DNA of 7,743 bases, taken from positions 1-7,743 of the forward strand of contig USKR01000046.1 in NCBI GenBank assembly GCA_900555215.1. Reading direction: 5' to 3'. Positions 1-5,633 of this stretch are shown here, one piece after another. The first letter of the stretch is position 1, and every line of letters starts with the position of its first letter. Source of the DNA: an uncultured Ruminococcus sp. (GTDB taxonomy: Bacteria; Bacillota; Clostridia; Lachnospirales; Lachnospiraceae). The notes beneath the pieces were generated by a model. That model worked only from the letters and a program-made list of their open reading frames with translations, did not search any database and was not told the origin of the DNA. The position numbers and the translations under genes are program-made.

Positions 1-500
1 ACAAAAATGGCTTTCAGATCATCCATGAGATACTTCTGCATCTTGTGGTAGAATTCTACCGCAATGCGTCCGAACCGGTATGTGATGTACCGGTAATGCA
101 GCACCTTGTGGAGATCGCAGTCCAGCGGGCGGAAAGGCGCGATGACCTGTTGTTTCGCACGAAGCTCTTCAATCTTCTTTTTCAGTTTTTCTTTCTTTTC
201 CTGAAGCTCCTGATAGTCCTCGTTTGCCTTGCGTACGACCTCAAACATGTCGTCCAGCCCCATTTTTGTATCCGGGACCACATCGTCCGCATTCGGAAGA
301 TAGCCCACGAACTCAGTCGCTTTGGCGAGCGCGTCCCGGTAGGGGTTGAGCTCCACGAAAGGCCTTAAGTTGTCCACGGTCTTGAGTTCGGACAGGGCGG
401 ATTCGAGCTGGATCTCATAGCGCGAGAGATACAGGTCGGTGACCCGGTCAATGTCGTTCCTCGGACCGGAGATATTGATGAATTTCATTTTAACGATCAT
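1..500 (-). CDS. ntpI: V-type ATP synthase subunit I, N-terminal part (runs off the left edge)
   Basis: Only the first 166 residues are present; the reading frame is open to the window edge. Subunit I (the a-subunit of the V/A-ATPase family) has a cytoplasmic N-terminal half that contacts the peripheral stalks and a membrane half that forms the ion path against the c/K ring. Visible here is the cytoplasmic start: MKFINISGPRNDID near residues 5-18, and a Lys/Glu-rich coiled coil at about 85-120 (QELQEKKEKLKKKIEEL), followed by the typical HYRYITYRFGRI segment at about 135-146. The start at 500 is chosen because its ATG overlaps the TGA of subunit C (ATGA) and a GGAGGT lies 8 nt upstream; a second in-frame Met four codons on is less well placed. 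No membrane helices fall inside the window, and whether the enzyme moves H+ or Na+ cannot be judged because the K subunit is outside. Family call confident from N-terminal pattern and operon position. Confidence 0.9.
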   Translation of the reverse strand, partial: MIVKMKFINISGPRNDIDRVTDLYLSRYEIQLESALSELKTVDNLRPFVELNPYRDALAKATEFVGYLPNADDVVPDTKMGLDDMFEVVRKANEDYQELQEKKEKLKKKIEELRAKQQVIAPFRPLDCDLHKVLHYRYITYRFGRIAVEFYHKMQKYLMDDLKAIF

Positions 501-1543
501 TGGGTCTTACCTCCAACGTAAGCTGCTGTCTCGCCGGGGCTTAAGCCGTAGCGTACGCATTCCATGGCGGTGGTCAGCTTATTGATTTCCTCTTCCTTCA
601 GGAAGAGATAGGTGTTGATCGCAGCCAGGGAATAGGGATCCCGGCGGCGGTCGACTGTATACAGATGATGCAGGCAGTCCGCATACATCTGTTCAATGGT
701 CAGGTTCTGATGAAAATTATAGTGGCGGGCATAGCTTGTTCTTGTCACAGCAGCCTCAAATTCCTCCAGACCGGGTGCCTCTACCAGCTCCTTCACCAGT
801 TCGGTTGAAAGTTTATAGTGGATCGGAATGAGCATCAGATAGATGTCAGCGGGCTTCATATTATAATATTTTTTAGCCCGGTAGATCCACTGAAGGTTCA
901 GAAGATCGATCTTCGAACCGCGGTCCCTCATAAAAAGCTCAAGATCCTGTTTCTTCAGGACTTTTTTCTGTTCTCTCCAAGTAGAAGTGTAGAAATAGAG
1001 ATCCAGAGTCAGGTTGTAATCATACAGCGTGACATTTTGTGAATCTTTCAGCTTTTTCAGAGGGGCATAATATTCTGTGCCTTTGAGATTCTCGATCAGT
1101 TCATCCGTTGTGCGGGAGGTGATGAGTTTCTCAATGGAAATCTGAGAGTACCTGTCAAAGAACGCCCTCTTGTAATTCAGGTCAAACGGCTGTCTGTACC
1201 TGTTGATCACAATGCGCAGACAGTAGTTGATCAGGTCGATCTCATAATTCTTAAGGATCAGTTTCATGAACCGGCGCTGCTTCTGTCCGCAGAATCGGTA
1301 GATTTTAGTGTAATCCCGGTAGAGAGACTGTACCAGCACTTTTTCTATATTACCTCTGTGGAGCTGATCCTCTTCCAGCGTATCCAGCACGTCTGCGTAA
1401 GCGGTGTTCTTTTTGAGATAATCGGCGATCTCGGGTACACTGCCCAGGTTCGCGATCTCAGTGAACTGCTCCGGCGATAAAAGCTTTGCCTCCATTGCCC
1501 GGATTTTTGTCACGATCCCGCTGTATTCAAGTAAATTTCCCAT
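497..1543 (-). CDS. ntpC: V-type ATP synthase subunit C
   Basis: A 348-residue protein of the V-ATPase subunit C/d family (AC39 fold), a soluble, almost all-helical socket that joins the central rotor stalk to the membrane K ring. The length is normal for the bacterial V/A-type subunit. The opening MGNLLEYSGIVTKIRAMEAKLL, the stretch KLILKNYEIDLINYCLRIVINRY at about 93-115, and the late LFLKEEEINKLTTAMECVRYGLSP segment (LKxxEIxxLxxxxE.xRYGL) are characteristic of this family. The gene starts 3 nt after the stop of the upstream stalk subunit. Its GAGGT ribosome binding site, 7 nt before the ATG, lies inside that gene's last codons. Its own TGA overlaps the ATG of subunit I, so translation of the three genes is probably coupled. 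Nothing suggests truncation. Confidence 0.94.
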   Translation of the reverse strand: MGNLLEYSGIVTKIRAMEAKLLSPEQFTEIANLGSVPEIADYLKKNTAYADVLDTLEEDQLHRGNIEKVLVQSLYRDYTKIYRFCGQKQRRFMKLILKNYEIDLINYCLRIVINRYRQPFDLNYKRAFFDRYSQISIEKLITSRTTDELIENLKGTEYYAPLKKLKDSQNVTLYDYNLTLDLYFYTSTWREQKKVLKKQDLELFMRDRGSKIDLLNLQWIYRAKKYYNMKPADIYLMLIPIHYKLSTELVKELVEAPGLEEFEAAVTRTSYARHYNFHQNLTIEQMYADCLHHLYTVDRRRDPYSLAAINTYLFLKEEEINKLTTAMECVRYGLSPGETAAYVGGKTQ

Positions 1544-1546
1544 AGG

Positions 1547-1858
1547 CTACACCTCGGTGATCCGCTTTAGGATTTCGCGGGCATACTCGGCATGCCTTTC
1601 TTCATATTCCTTTTGAAGCGCACGGATCGTCTCAGTGCTCGCTCCATTCTGGCTGTCAAGGATACCAGAAGTGCTTTTTTCCAGATCGTCCCGGATAGCG
1701 TTGATGCGCGCCTGTGTCTGCTTTTCCAGATCTGCATCAAAGGCTTTGCGTTTTTCTTCATATTCCCTGTCCAGGATCTCCTTTTGAGTTTCAGCATGCG
1801 CAACAATGGCTGATGCGGCATCTTCGATTTCCGTCAATTTGTTTACAATAGAGTCCAT
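1547..1858 (-). CDS. V-type ATP synthase stalk subunit, G/H-like coiled coil
   Basis: A 103-residue, highly charged protein predicted to be one long helix. Heptad-like Glu/Lys/Arg-rich sequence runs from about residue 5 to 62 (HAETQKEILDREYEEKRKAF, then DADLEKQTQARINAIRDDLE), followed by a Gly/Ser break near 63-75 and a second helix to the C-terminus. There is no signal peptide or membrane segment. Short coiled-coil proteins at the head of clostridial V-ATPase operons form the peripheral (stator) stalk, pairing with subunit E. I assign this role from position and architecture, because the sequence is too low in information to separate subunit G, H or F naming schemes. It is the first gene of the operon: AGGAGG lies 6 nt before the ATG, a promoter candidate lies about 30 nt further upstream, and subunit C follows after 3 nt. 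Confidence 0.8.
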   Translation of the reverse strand: MDSIVNKLTEIEDAASAIVAHAETQKEILDREYEEKRKAFDADLEKQTQARINAIRDDLEKSTSGILDSQNGASTETIRALQKEYEERHAEYAREILKRITEV

Positions 1859-1887
1859 AAAAAGCCTCCTCTTTGTGAGAAAATGCT

Positions 1888-1917
1888 AATATACTTTATC
1901 ATACACCTTTTCGTCAA
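1888..1917 (-). promoter_or_regulatory. Probable sigma-70/A promoter of the V-ATPase operon
   Basis: On the minus strand, TTGACG (1917-1912) and TATATT (1893-1888) are separated by 18 bp. Each matches the consensus in five of six positions. It lies about 30 bp upstream of the first start codon, just before the AGGAGG at 1870-1865. No better pair is seen between the two divergent genes on this strand. Confidence 0.6.
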
Positions 1918-1946
1918 AAAAGCAAGTAAAGAAATCGTTATAATGG

Positions 1947-1976
1947 TTCACATATAAGCTGTTTTCGTGCTATTAT
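1947..1976 (+). promoter_or_regulatory. Possible trmB promoter
   Basis: TTCACA (1947-1952) and TATTAT (1971-1976) with an 18-bp spacer, facing trmB and back to back with the V-ATPase promoter. A second -10-like TATGAT (1974-1979) overlaps, so the exact element is uncertain. A short palindrome (AGTTCC-AAT-GGAACT, 1982-1996) follows directly, at the expected transcription start. Confidence 0.4.
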
Positions 1977-2032
1977 GATAGAGTTCCAATGGAACTTGTT
2001 TCTAGTTTTGTTAAATAAGGGGAGGACTATTC

Positions 2033-2683
2033 ATGAGACTGAGAAATATACCGAGAGCCGAGAGCACGATCCAGGCTCATCCCGTTGTTATAAAGAGACC
2101 GGAAGACCAGAGGGGATGCTGGCGCCAGGTCTTTGGAAATAAAAGGCCGGTCCGCATTGAGATAGGGATGGGGAAAGGGCGCTTTATCCTGAATATGGCC
2201 AAAGCGCATCCCGATATAAATTTCATCGGCATTGAACGCTACTCCAGCGTCCTTCTGCGGGCAGTGGAAAAGTTCGATACAGAGGAATTCCGGGAGTTGA
2301 AAAATGTGAGGTTCGTATGCATGGACGCCAGGAATATAGCGGATGTGTTTGCAGAGGGAGAAGTGGAAAAGATCTATCTGAACTTTTCAGATCCGTGGCC
2401 GAAGGCGCGGCACGCAAAACGGCGCCTTACCTCTGTGGAATTTCTAGAAAGATATGAAAAAGTACTGCCGCAGGGAGGCACCGTGGAATTTAAGACAGAC
2501 AATACTGCACTTTTTAACTTTTCTCTGGAGCAGATCAAAGAGGCGGAGTGGACTGTGCAGGCATTTACTTATGATCTTCATCATAATGAAGAAATGAATA
2601 AAGGGAATATCATGACTGAGTATGAAGAAAAGTTTTCTCAGAGAGGAAATCCGATCAATAAACTGATCGCCGTGCGCAGGTAA
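2033..2683 (+). CDS. trmB: tRNA (guanine-N7-)-methyltransferase
   Basis: A 216-residue protein, normal length for TrmB, which transfers a methyl group from S-adenosylmethionine to N7 of G46 in the variable loop of many tRNAs. The family signatures are clear: SAM-binding loop EIGMGKGRF at 43-51, the acidic ribose-binding strand end IGIERY at 65-70, the methyltransferase motif LNFSDPWPKARHAKRRL at 116-132 (Asp120-Pro-Trp-Pro, with the basic patch that meets tRNA), and EFKTDN at 152-157. The C-terminal TEYEEKFSQRGNPINKL at 195-211 is also typical. GGAGG lies 7 nt upstream of the ATG. The gene stands alone, divergent from the V-ATPase operon. The nearest gene downstream is a tRNA-Lys, but that has its own promoter. 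It is a cytoplasmic housekeeping enzyme, and no key residue is missing. Confidence 0.96.
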   Translation: MRLRNIPRAESTIQAHPVVIKRPEDQRGCWRQVFGNKRPVRIEIGMGKGRFILNMAKAHPDINFIGIERYSSVLLRAVEKFDTEEFRELKNVRFVCMDARNIADVFAEGEVEKIYLNFSDPWPKARHAKRRLTSVEFLERYEKVLPQGGTVEFKTDNTALFNFSLEQIKEAEWTVQAFTYDLHHNEEMNKGNIMTEYEEKFSQRGNPINKLIAVRR

Positions 2684-2935
2684 GAATACGCACCATATCC
2701 ACCCGCTCCGCATATAATAGGATAGAGTCTGACTGCGGGACGGAAAATGTCGATGAAAAGAAAAAGATGGAAGACCTGTGTAAAAGAAATATTTTATTGT
2801 CAGCCTTGCCTGAACAGACAGATTTTGTGCATTCGAAAATCCATGCAGGAAGTGTGCAAGATCTTAAATTCCGGCTTCTGTCACGGAGACGATAAAAAAA
2901 ATAAGAAATAACATTAAAAAAATGTAAAAAAATGC
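2684..2935. other. Intergenic region, no confident gene
   Basis: The 250 bases between trmB and the tRNA promoter hold no convincing gene or clear terminator. A 54-codon plus-strand frame (2747-2911) encodes a basic, Cys-rich peptide with a CQPC motif, but its ribosome binding site (GGGA/CGGA) is weak. I see no family signature and do not call it a gene. The last 45 bases are A-tracts (AAAAAAA runs), which can act as an UP element for the tRNA promoter that follows. A CCCGC/GCGGG pair (around 2702-2739) is too far apart to be a good terminator. Confidence 0.5.
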
Positions 2936-2964
2936 TTGCATTTTTGAAAGGTGTCGTATATAAT
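2936..2964 (+). promoter_or_regulatory. Promoter of the tRNA-Lys gene
   Basis: TTGCAT (2936-2941), a 17-bp spacer, and a perfect TATAAT (2959-2964). The -10 ends 40 nt before the mature tRNA 5' end, leaving a short leader to be removed by RNase P. A-rich tracts lie just upstream of the -35, as expected for strong stable-RNA promoters. Confidence 0.8.
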
Positions 2965-3004
2965 ATCACTTGCGTTATCCGTTAAGGGTAGCAAAAGTGA
3001 GTAA

Positions 3005-3077
3005 GCGCGATTAGCTCAGTTGGTAGAGCACCTGACTCTTAATCAGGGTGTCCAGGGTTCGAACCCCTGATCGCGCA
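3005..3077 (+). tRNA. tRNA-Lys (anticodon CUU)
   Basis: A complete 73-nt cloverleaf. The acceptor stem GCGCGAT (3005-3011) pairs with ATCGCGC (3070-3076), and A3077 is the discriminator base. The D arm is GCTC-AGTTGGTA-GAGC. The anticodon stem CCTGA/TCAGG encloses the loop CTCTTAA, giving anticodon CTT at 3038-3040, which reads the lysine codon AAG. The T arm has the usual GGTTCGAACCC core. The 3' CCA is not encoded (CTT follows), so it must be added by tRNA nucleotidyltransferase. No cognate UUU lysine tRNA or other tRNA is nearby. The gene has its own promoter and terminator. Confidence 0.97.
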
Positions 3078-3082
3078 CTTAG

Positions 3083-3132
3083 AAATCGCTGTTTTTGCGG
3101 ACATTGCGAGCCGCGGGGACGGCGATTTTTTT
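3083..3132 (+). terminator. Intrinsic terminator of tRNA-Lys
   Basis: Arms 3083-3100 and 3111-3128 form an uninterrupted 18-bp RNA stem (AAATCGC...TGCGG with CCGCG...GCGATTT), in which five pairs are G-U wobbles. The loop is the 10 nt at 3101-3110, and a run of seven T ends at 3132. It begins 6 nt after the tRNA. Because of the wobbles it is a good hairpin only when transcribed on the plus strand. Confidence 0.85.
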
Positions 3133-3138
3133 CGTGAA

Positions 3139-3278
3139 GCAATGAGCAGCGCGGAAAAATAAAAGGATGGTCCCAGGGAAATGCAAGCACTTCCCTGGGA
3201 CCATCCTTCTTATTTTCCATGCGGCGAATGCCGCGACCGAGATGAAGCGGAGCGGAATCGAGGTGCGCTGCTCATTGC
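3139..3278. repeat. 140-bp nested inverted-repeat element, predicted four-way-junction fold
   Basis: Four sets of complementary arms nest without crossing. P1: GCAATGAGCAGCGC (3139-3152) with its perfect complement at 3265-3278, 14 bp. P2: 3153-3218, with an uninterrupted 18-bp core (3163-3180 with 3191-3208) and a 10-nt loop; a flanking GGAAAA/TTTTCC part adds up to 9 bp with single-base bulges. P3: GCGGC-GAAT-GCCGC (3221-3234). P4: ACCGAGAT (3236-3243) with ATCGAGGT (3257-3264), six Watson-Crick pairs around two adjacent G-A oppositions. Only 3 nt (3219, 3220, 3235) lie unpaired at the junction. No target-site duplication or coding frame is evident. It could be a structured RNA, a cruciform-forming repeat family, or simply a very elaborate convergent terminator. 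The arms are seen directly; the fold is inferred. Confidence 0.7.
3153..3218 (-). terminator. Probable terminator of the hydroxyacid dehydrogenase gene (usable in both directions)
   Basis: The long P2 hairpin of the surrounding element: an 18-bp perfect GC-containing stem (AAGGATGGTCCCAGGGAA and complement) around a 10-nt loop. Read on the minus strand, the stem is followed by TTTTATTTTT, a good U-tract, about 80 nt past the dehydrogenase stop codon. On the plus strand the tail CTTCTTATTTT is weaker, but it could back up the tRNA terminator. Confidence 0.7.
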
Positions 3279-3285
3279 GGCCGTC

Positions 3286-4224
3286 TTAACGTGCCTCCAT
3301 AAATTCCTCTATCTGTCCCGCGATGATCTTCATCAGCCGCTGCCTGGCTTCGATCGTTGCCCAGGCGATGTGCGGTGTGATGAAAAGCCTGTCCTTATCT
3401 TTTACATTTAACAGCGGGCTGTCCATTGCCATAGGCTCCACGGAGAGTACGTCCAGACCGGCCGCCCTGATCTCGCCTGCATTCAGGGCATCGGCAAGGT
3501 CTGCTTCATTGATGATAGGCCCTCGCCCCAGATTCAGGAGGATAGCGTCAGATTTCATTTTGCAGAAAGCATCTTTGTCCATCAGCCCTTCTGTGTATTC
3601 GTTGAGCGGAGCGTGGATGGACAGGATATCAGACTCTGACAGCAGAGTATCCAGATCCACCTGGTGATACCCTTCCTGAGCGGGAGCGCCGGATGCGGAG
3701 TAGTAAATGACCCTGGCCCCGAAAAGCCCTGCGATATCCGCTACACGGCGGCCGATCGCGCCCAGGCCGAGGATCCCCCATGTCATGCCGTTGAGTTCGT
3801 GGAACGTGCGGGCAAAATGGGTAAAGATCCGATCGTTAATGTAGCTGCCGCTTTTGACGTAATCATCATAATAGCGAAGATTTTCCATTAAATAAAAGAG
3901 CATGGCAAAGGTGTGCTGCGCCACGGACTCCGTGGAGTACCCTGCCACATTGCGCCATTCGATCCCGCGTTCCGCGAGATAGTCTTTGTCAAGATTATTC
4001 GTGCCGGTTGCAGTCACGCAGACGAGTTTCAGATTTTTGGCATCCGCGATCGTCTGTCTGTTGACCAGTACTTTGTTCACGACCAGGACATCAGCGTCTG
4101 TGACCCGTGCAGGCGCTTCTTCCGAAGAAGTGAAGGGATATCTGACGACCTCCCCGAGCTGTTCGAACTGTGAGTAATCAATGTCATCGCCAAGGGTGCT
4201 GGCGTCTAAAAATACGATTTTCAT
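3286..4224 (-). CDS. D-2-hydroxyacid dehydrogenase (glycerate dehydrogenase/hydroxypyruvate reductase-like)
   Basis: A 312-residue cytoplasmic NAD(P)-dependent oxidoreductase of the D-isomer-specific 2-hydroxyacid dehydrogenase family, which interconverts 2-ketoacids and D-2-hydroxyacids. The catalytic triad is intact: Arg234 (NLGRGP), Glu263 (SVEP) and His285 (TPHIAW). The Rossmann motif is GLGAIG (153-158). The residue that normally selects NAD, an Asp at the end of the second strand about 18 residues after the last Gly, is Ser176 here (VIYYSASG), so NADP use is possible. Substrate-loop features (TATGTNN at 71-77, the GYSTESVAQHTFAM helix at 95-108) fit the glycerate/hydroxypyruvate branch better than D-lactate dehydrogenase or SerA; there is no C-terminal ACT domain. 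AGGAGG lies 11 nt before the ATG. It is a single-gene unit, convergent with tRNA-Lys and divergent from the zinc-ribbon gene. The exact substrate cannot be read from sequence alone. Confidence 0.9.
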   Translation of the reverse strand: MKIVFLDASTLGDDIDYSQFEQLGEVVRYPFTSSEEAPARVTDADVLVVNKVLVNRQTIADAKNLKLVCVTATGTNNLDKDYLAERGIEWRNVAGYSTESVAQHTFAMLFYLMENLRYYDDYVKSGSYINDRIFTHFARTFHELNGMTWGILGLGAIGRRVADIAGLFGARVIYYSASGAPAQEGYHQVDLDTLLSESDILSIHAPLNEYTEGLMDKDAFCKMKSDAILLNLGRGPIINEADLADALNAGEIRAAGLDVLSVEPMAMDSPLLNVKDKDRLFITPHIAWATIEARQRLMKIIAGQIEEFMEAR

Positions 4225-4326
4225 AAAATATAAAACCTCCTTTGCAGACTGGAGTTAAGTATATCACATTTCAGCGTGCCGGGGCACATCCATTGTAAAG
4301 AAACTGTGAAAATTATCTGACCGCGC

Positions 4327-4356
4327 TTGCTATGTGCAGAGACAGTACGGTATATT
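4327..4356 (+). promoter_or_regulatory. Probable promoter of the zinc-ribbon/kinase unit
   Basis: TTGCTA (4327-4332), an 18-bp spacer, and TATATT (4351-4356). The palindrome CTGAC-A-GTCAG (4369-4379) lies just downstream of the expected start and abuts the AGGAGG site (4378-4383). It might be an operator or chance. Confidence 0.5.
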
Positions 4357-4392
4357 AGGTACAACGAACTGACAGTCAGGAGGAAATAAGAT

Positions 4393-4890
4393 ATGAGCGG
4401 ATTTTTTTCACATTCCAGCAGCAGAAGAAGATATCCCGATCCGAATATGGGCGGAGCGCATTACAGGAGAAAAGGTCTGTTTGGGATGCTTTCCGGTCTG
4501 GGAAGCGGATTCAGCTCCCGGAGCTCCCGGGGACACTATGGTCAGGGGTATCCGAACCAGGGATATCCAAACCAGGGGTATCCGAACCAGGGATATCCGA
4601 ACCAGGGATACCCAAATCAGGGATATCCGAACCAGGGATACCCAAACCAGGGATATCCAAATCAGGGATATCCGGATCCGGGCCAGGGGGGATTCCAGCC
4701 GACAGCCCCGGCAGCGGGCGGCCAGGCAGTGTGCCCGAAGTGCGGCGCTTCTGTCCCGGCAGGTTCCAGGTTCTGTCTCTCCTGCGGGGAGAAGATGGAG
4801 ACCAATGCATCATTCTGCCCGAACTGCGGGAGACCGCTCCCGGCAGGAGCTAAGTTCTGTTCAGAGTGCGGCGCGCCGGTACAGAGATGA
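4393..4890 (+). CDS. Double zinc-ribbon protein with GYPNQ pentapeptide array
   Basis: A 165-residue protein with three parts. Residues 1-50 are basic and Ser/Arg/Gly-rich (RRRYPDP, YRRKGLFGMLSGLGSGF). Residues 52-96 are nine pentapeptides, eight exact GYPNQ and a final GYPDP, surely disordered and similar in style to the Gly/Tyr/Pro/Gln tails of adhesive or phase-separating proteins. After a Gly/Pro/Ala linker come two zinc ribbons of the CxxC-10-CxxC type: Cys114/117/128/131 and Cys142/145/156/159, the second written CPNCGRPLPAGAKFCSECG. Such ribbons usually mediate protein or nucleic-acid contacts. There is no signal peptide or membrane helix. AGGAGG sits 9 nt before the ATG. The stop overlaps the start of the kinase-like gene (ATGA), which suggests the two products work together, perhaps with this one as scaffold or substrate. 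That role is inference. Confidence 0.85.
   Translation: MSGFFSHSSSRRRYPDPNMGGAHYRRKGLFGMLSGLGSGFSSRSSRGHYGQGYPNQGYPNQGYPNQGYPNQGYPNQGYPNQGYPNQGYPNQGYPDPGQGGFQPTAPAAGGQAVCPKCGASVPAGSRFCLSCGEKMETNASFCPNCGRPLPAGAKFCSECGAPVQR
4546..4680 (+). repeat. 15-bp in-frame tandem repeat, nine units
   Basis: Nine contiguous 15-bp units of consensus GGATATCCRAAYCAG. Eight encode GYPNQ and the last encodes GYPDP. Differences among units are almost all at third codon positions (GGA/GGG, TAT/TAC, CCA/CCG, AAC/AAT), so the peptide is kept while the DNA drifts. Copy number changes would preserve the frame. All three plus frames and one minus frame stay open through it, which creates spurious ORFs. Confidence 0.95.
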
Positions 4891-5633
4891 TATGTCTGAA
4901 GCGGCGCGGGGGCCGAAGCAGTAAGATCGGAGAGTACACCGTGGCATCCCGCATAGGCAGCGGACGCTACGGTGTCTGCTTTCTTGCGCATGGTCCGACA
5001 GGAAAAACTGTCGTTCTGAAAAGATTCCGGCCCAGAATGCTCCGGAAGAACCAGCAGCAGAACCATTATGAGGCGGTCATCCTGTCCGGCCTGAGCCATC
5101 CGGCCGTCCCGGAGCTTCTGGGAGTGATCAACTGCCGGCAGGGTTACTATTATGTCCTTGAGTTTAAGCAAGGGGCTACGTTGGAAGAGTGGCTTTTTAA
5201 GAGGAGAAAAATTTTTTCTCACGAAGAAATATACAGGATCGGGACACAGCTCTTTGGCGTTCTGGAATATCTTCACAGCAGGAATGTGGTGCACGGAGAC
5301 ATCAGCGTGTCGAATCTGACATATGACGGGGAGAAGCTCGCTCTGCTGGACTTCGGCCTTGCCAGATATGCGGATGGGAAGAACATCAGATTCAGCCTCG
5401 ACTATGCGCGGACGGCGAATGTTCTGATCTATCTGCTCTATTCGGGATATTCCGGAAGAGGAGACCGCCCGTGGCATGAGGAACTGGATCTTTCGGAAGG
5501 ACAGAGAGGATTTCTGCGCAGGATGCTGGAACAGGAGGAAGCATTTCGGGATACAGAGGAGGCGGCAGAAACATTTCAAAAATATTTTTCCCTTCAAGGA
5601 GGGAATGAAAAAAAGCAGCGTGTTGAAGAATAA
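4887..5633 (+). CDS. Minimal Ser/Thr protein kinase-like protein (HGD type)
   Basis: A 248-residue single kinase domain without membrane or sensor parts. Visible motifs: Gly loop IGSGRYGV at 23-30, the ATP-anchoring Lys45 (VVLKRF), probable helix-C Glu62 (NHYEAVIL), catalytic loop HGDISVSN at 136-143 (Asp138, Asn143), and DFGLAR at 155-160. The usual HRD Arg is Gly, as in Bud32- and small-molecule-type kinases. Only about 15 residues separate DFG from the helix-F-like DYARTANVLIYLL (172-184), so the activation loop and APE motif are missing, and the C-lobe is short. The start at 4887 overlaps the upstream stop (ATGA), which favours coupled translation; a GTG at 4866 would add seven residues, and neither has a strong ribosome binding site. 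It is probably catalytically competent and does not need loop phosphorylation, but the substrate is unknown. The zinc-ribbon partner is the natural candidate. Confidence 0.82.
   Translation: MICLKRRGGRSSKIGEYTVASRIGSGRYGVCFLAHGPTGKTVVLKRFRPRMLRKNQQQNHYEAVILSGLSHPAVPELLGVINCRQGYYYVLEFKQGATLEEWLFKRRKIFSHEEIYRIGTQLFGVLEYLHSRNVVHGDISVSNLTYDGEKLALLDFGLARYADGKNIRFSLDYARTANVLIYLLYSGYSGRGDRPWHEELDLSEGQRGFLRRMLEQEEAFRDTEEAAETFQKYFSLQGGNEKKQRVEE

Noticed and set aside
3139..3278. Miniature inverted-repeat transposable element
   Set aside because: The ends are 14-bp inverted repeats, but no target-site duplication is visible at either side, and the interior is itself paired. A repeat family is still possible, but a MITE label is not supported from one copy.
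3011..3411. Open frames on both strands across tRNA-Lys and the hairpin element
   Set aside because: They run through the tRNA, its terminator and the inverted repeats, and have no family signature or ribosome binding site.
4276..4287. GTGCC-GG-GGCAC palindrome between the divergent dehydrogenase and zinc-ribbon genes
   Set aside because: It is short, and the region has no convincing minus-strand promoter nearby to define it as an operator.
4546..4680. CRISPR-like array
   Set aside because: The units are contiguous 15-mers without spacers and encode a pentapeptide in frame.
4481..4924. A plus-strand frame rich in Arg-Asp-Ile/Thr repeats overlapping the zinc-ribbon gene
   Set aside because: It is an alternative reading of the 15-bp tandem repeat. 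The zinc ribbons and the good AGGAGG site belong to the other frame.
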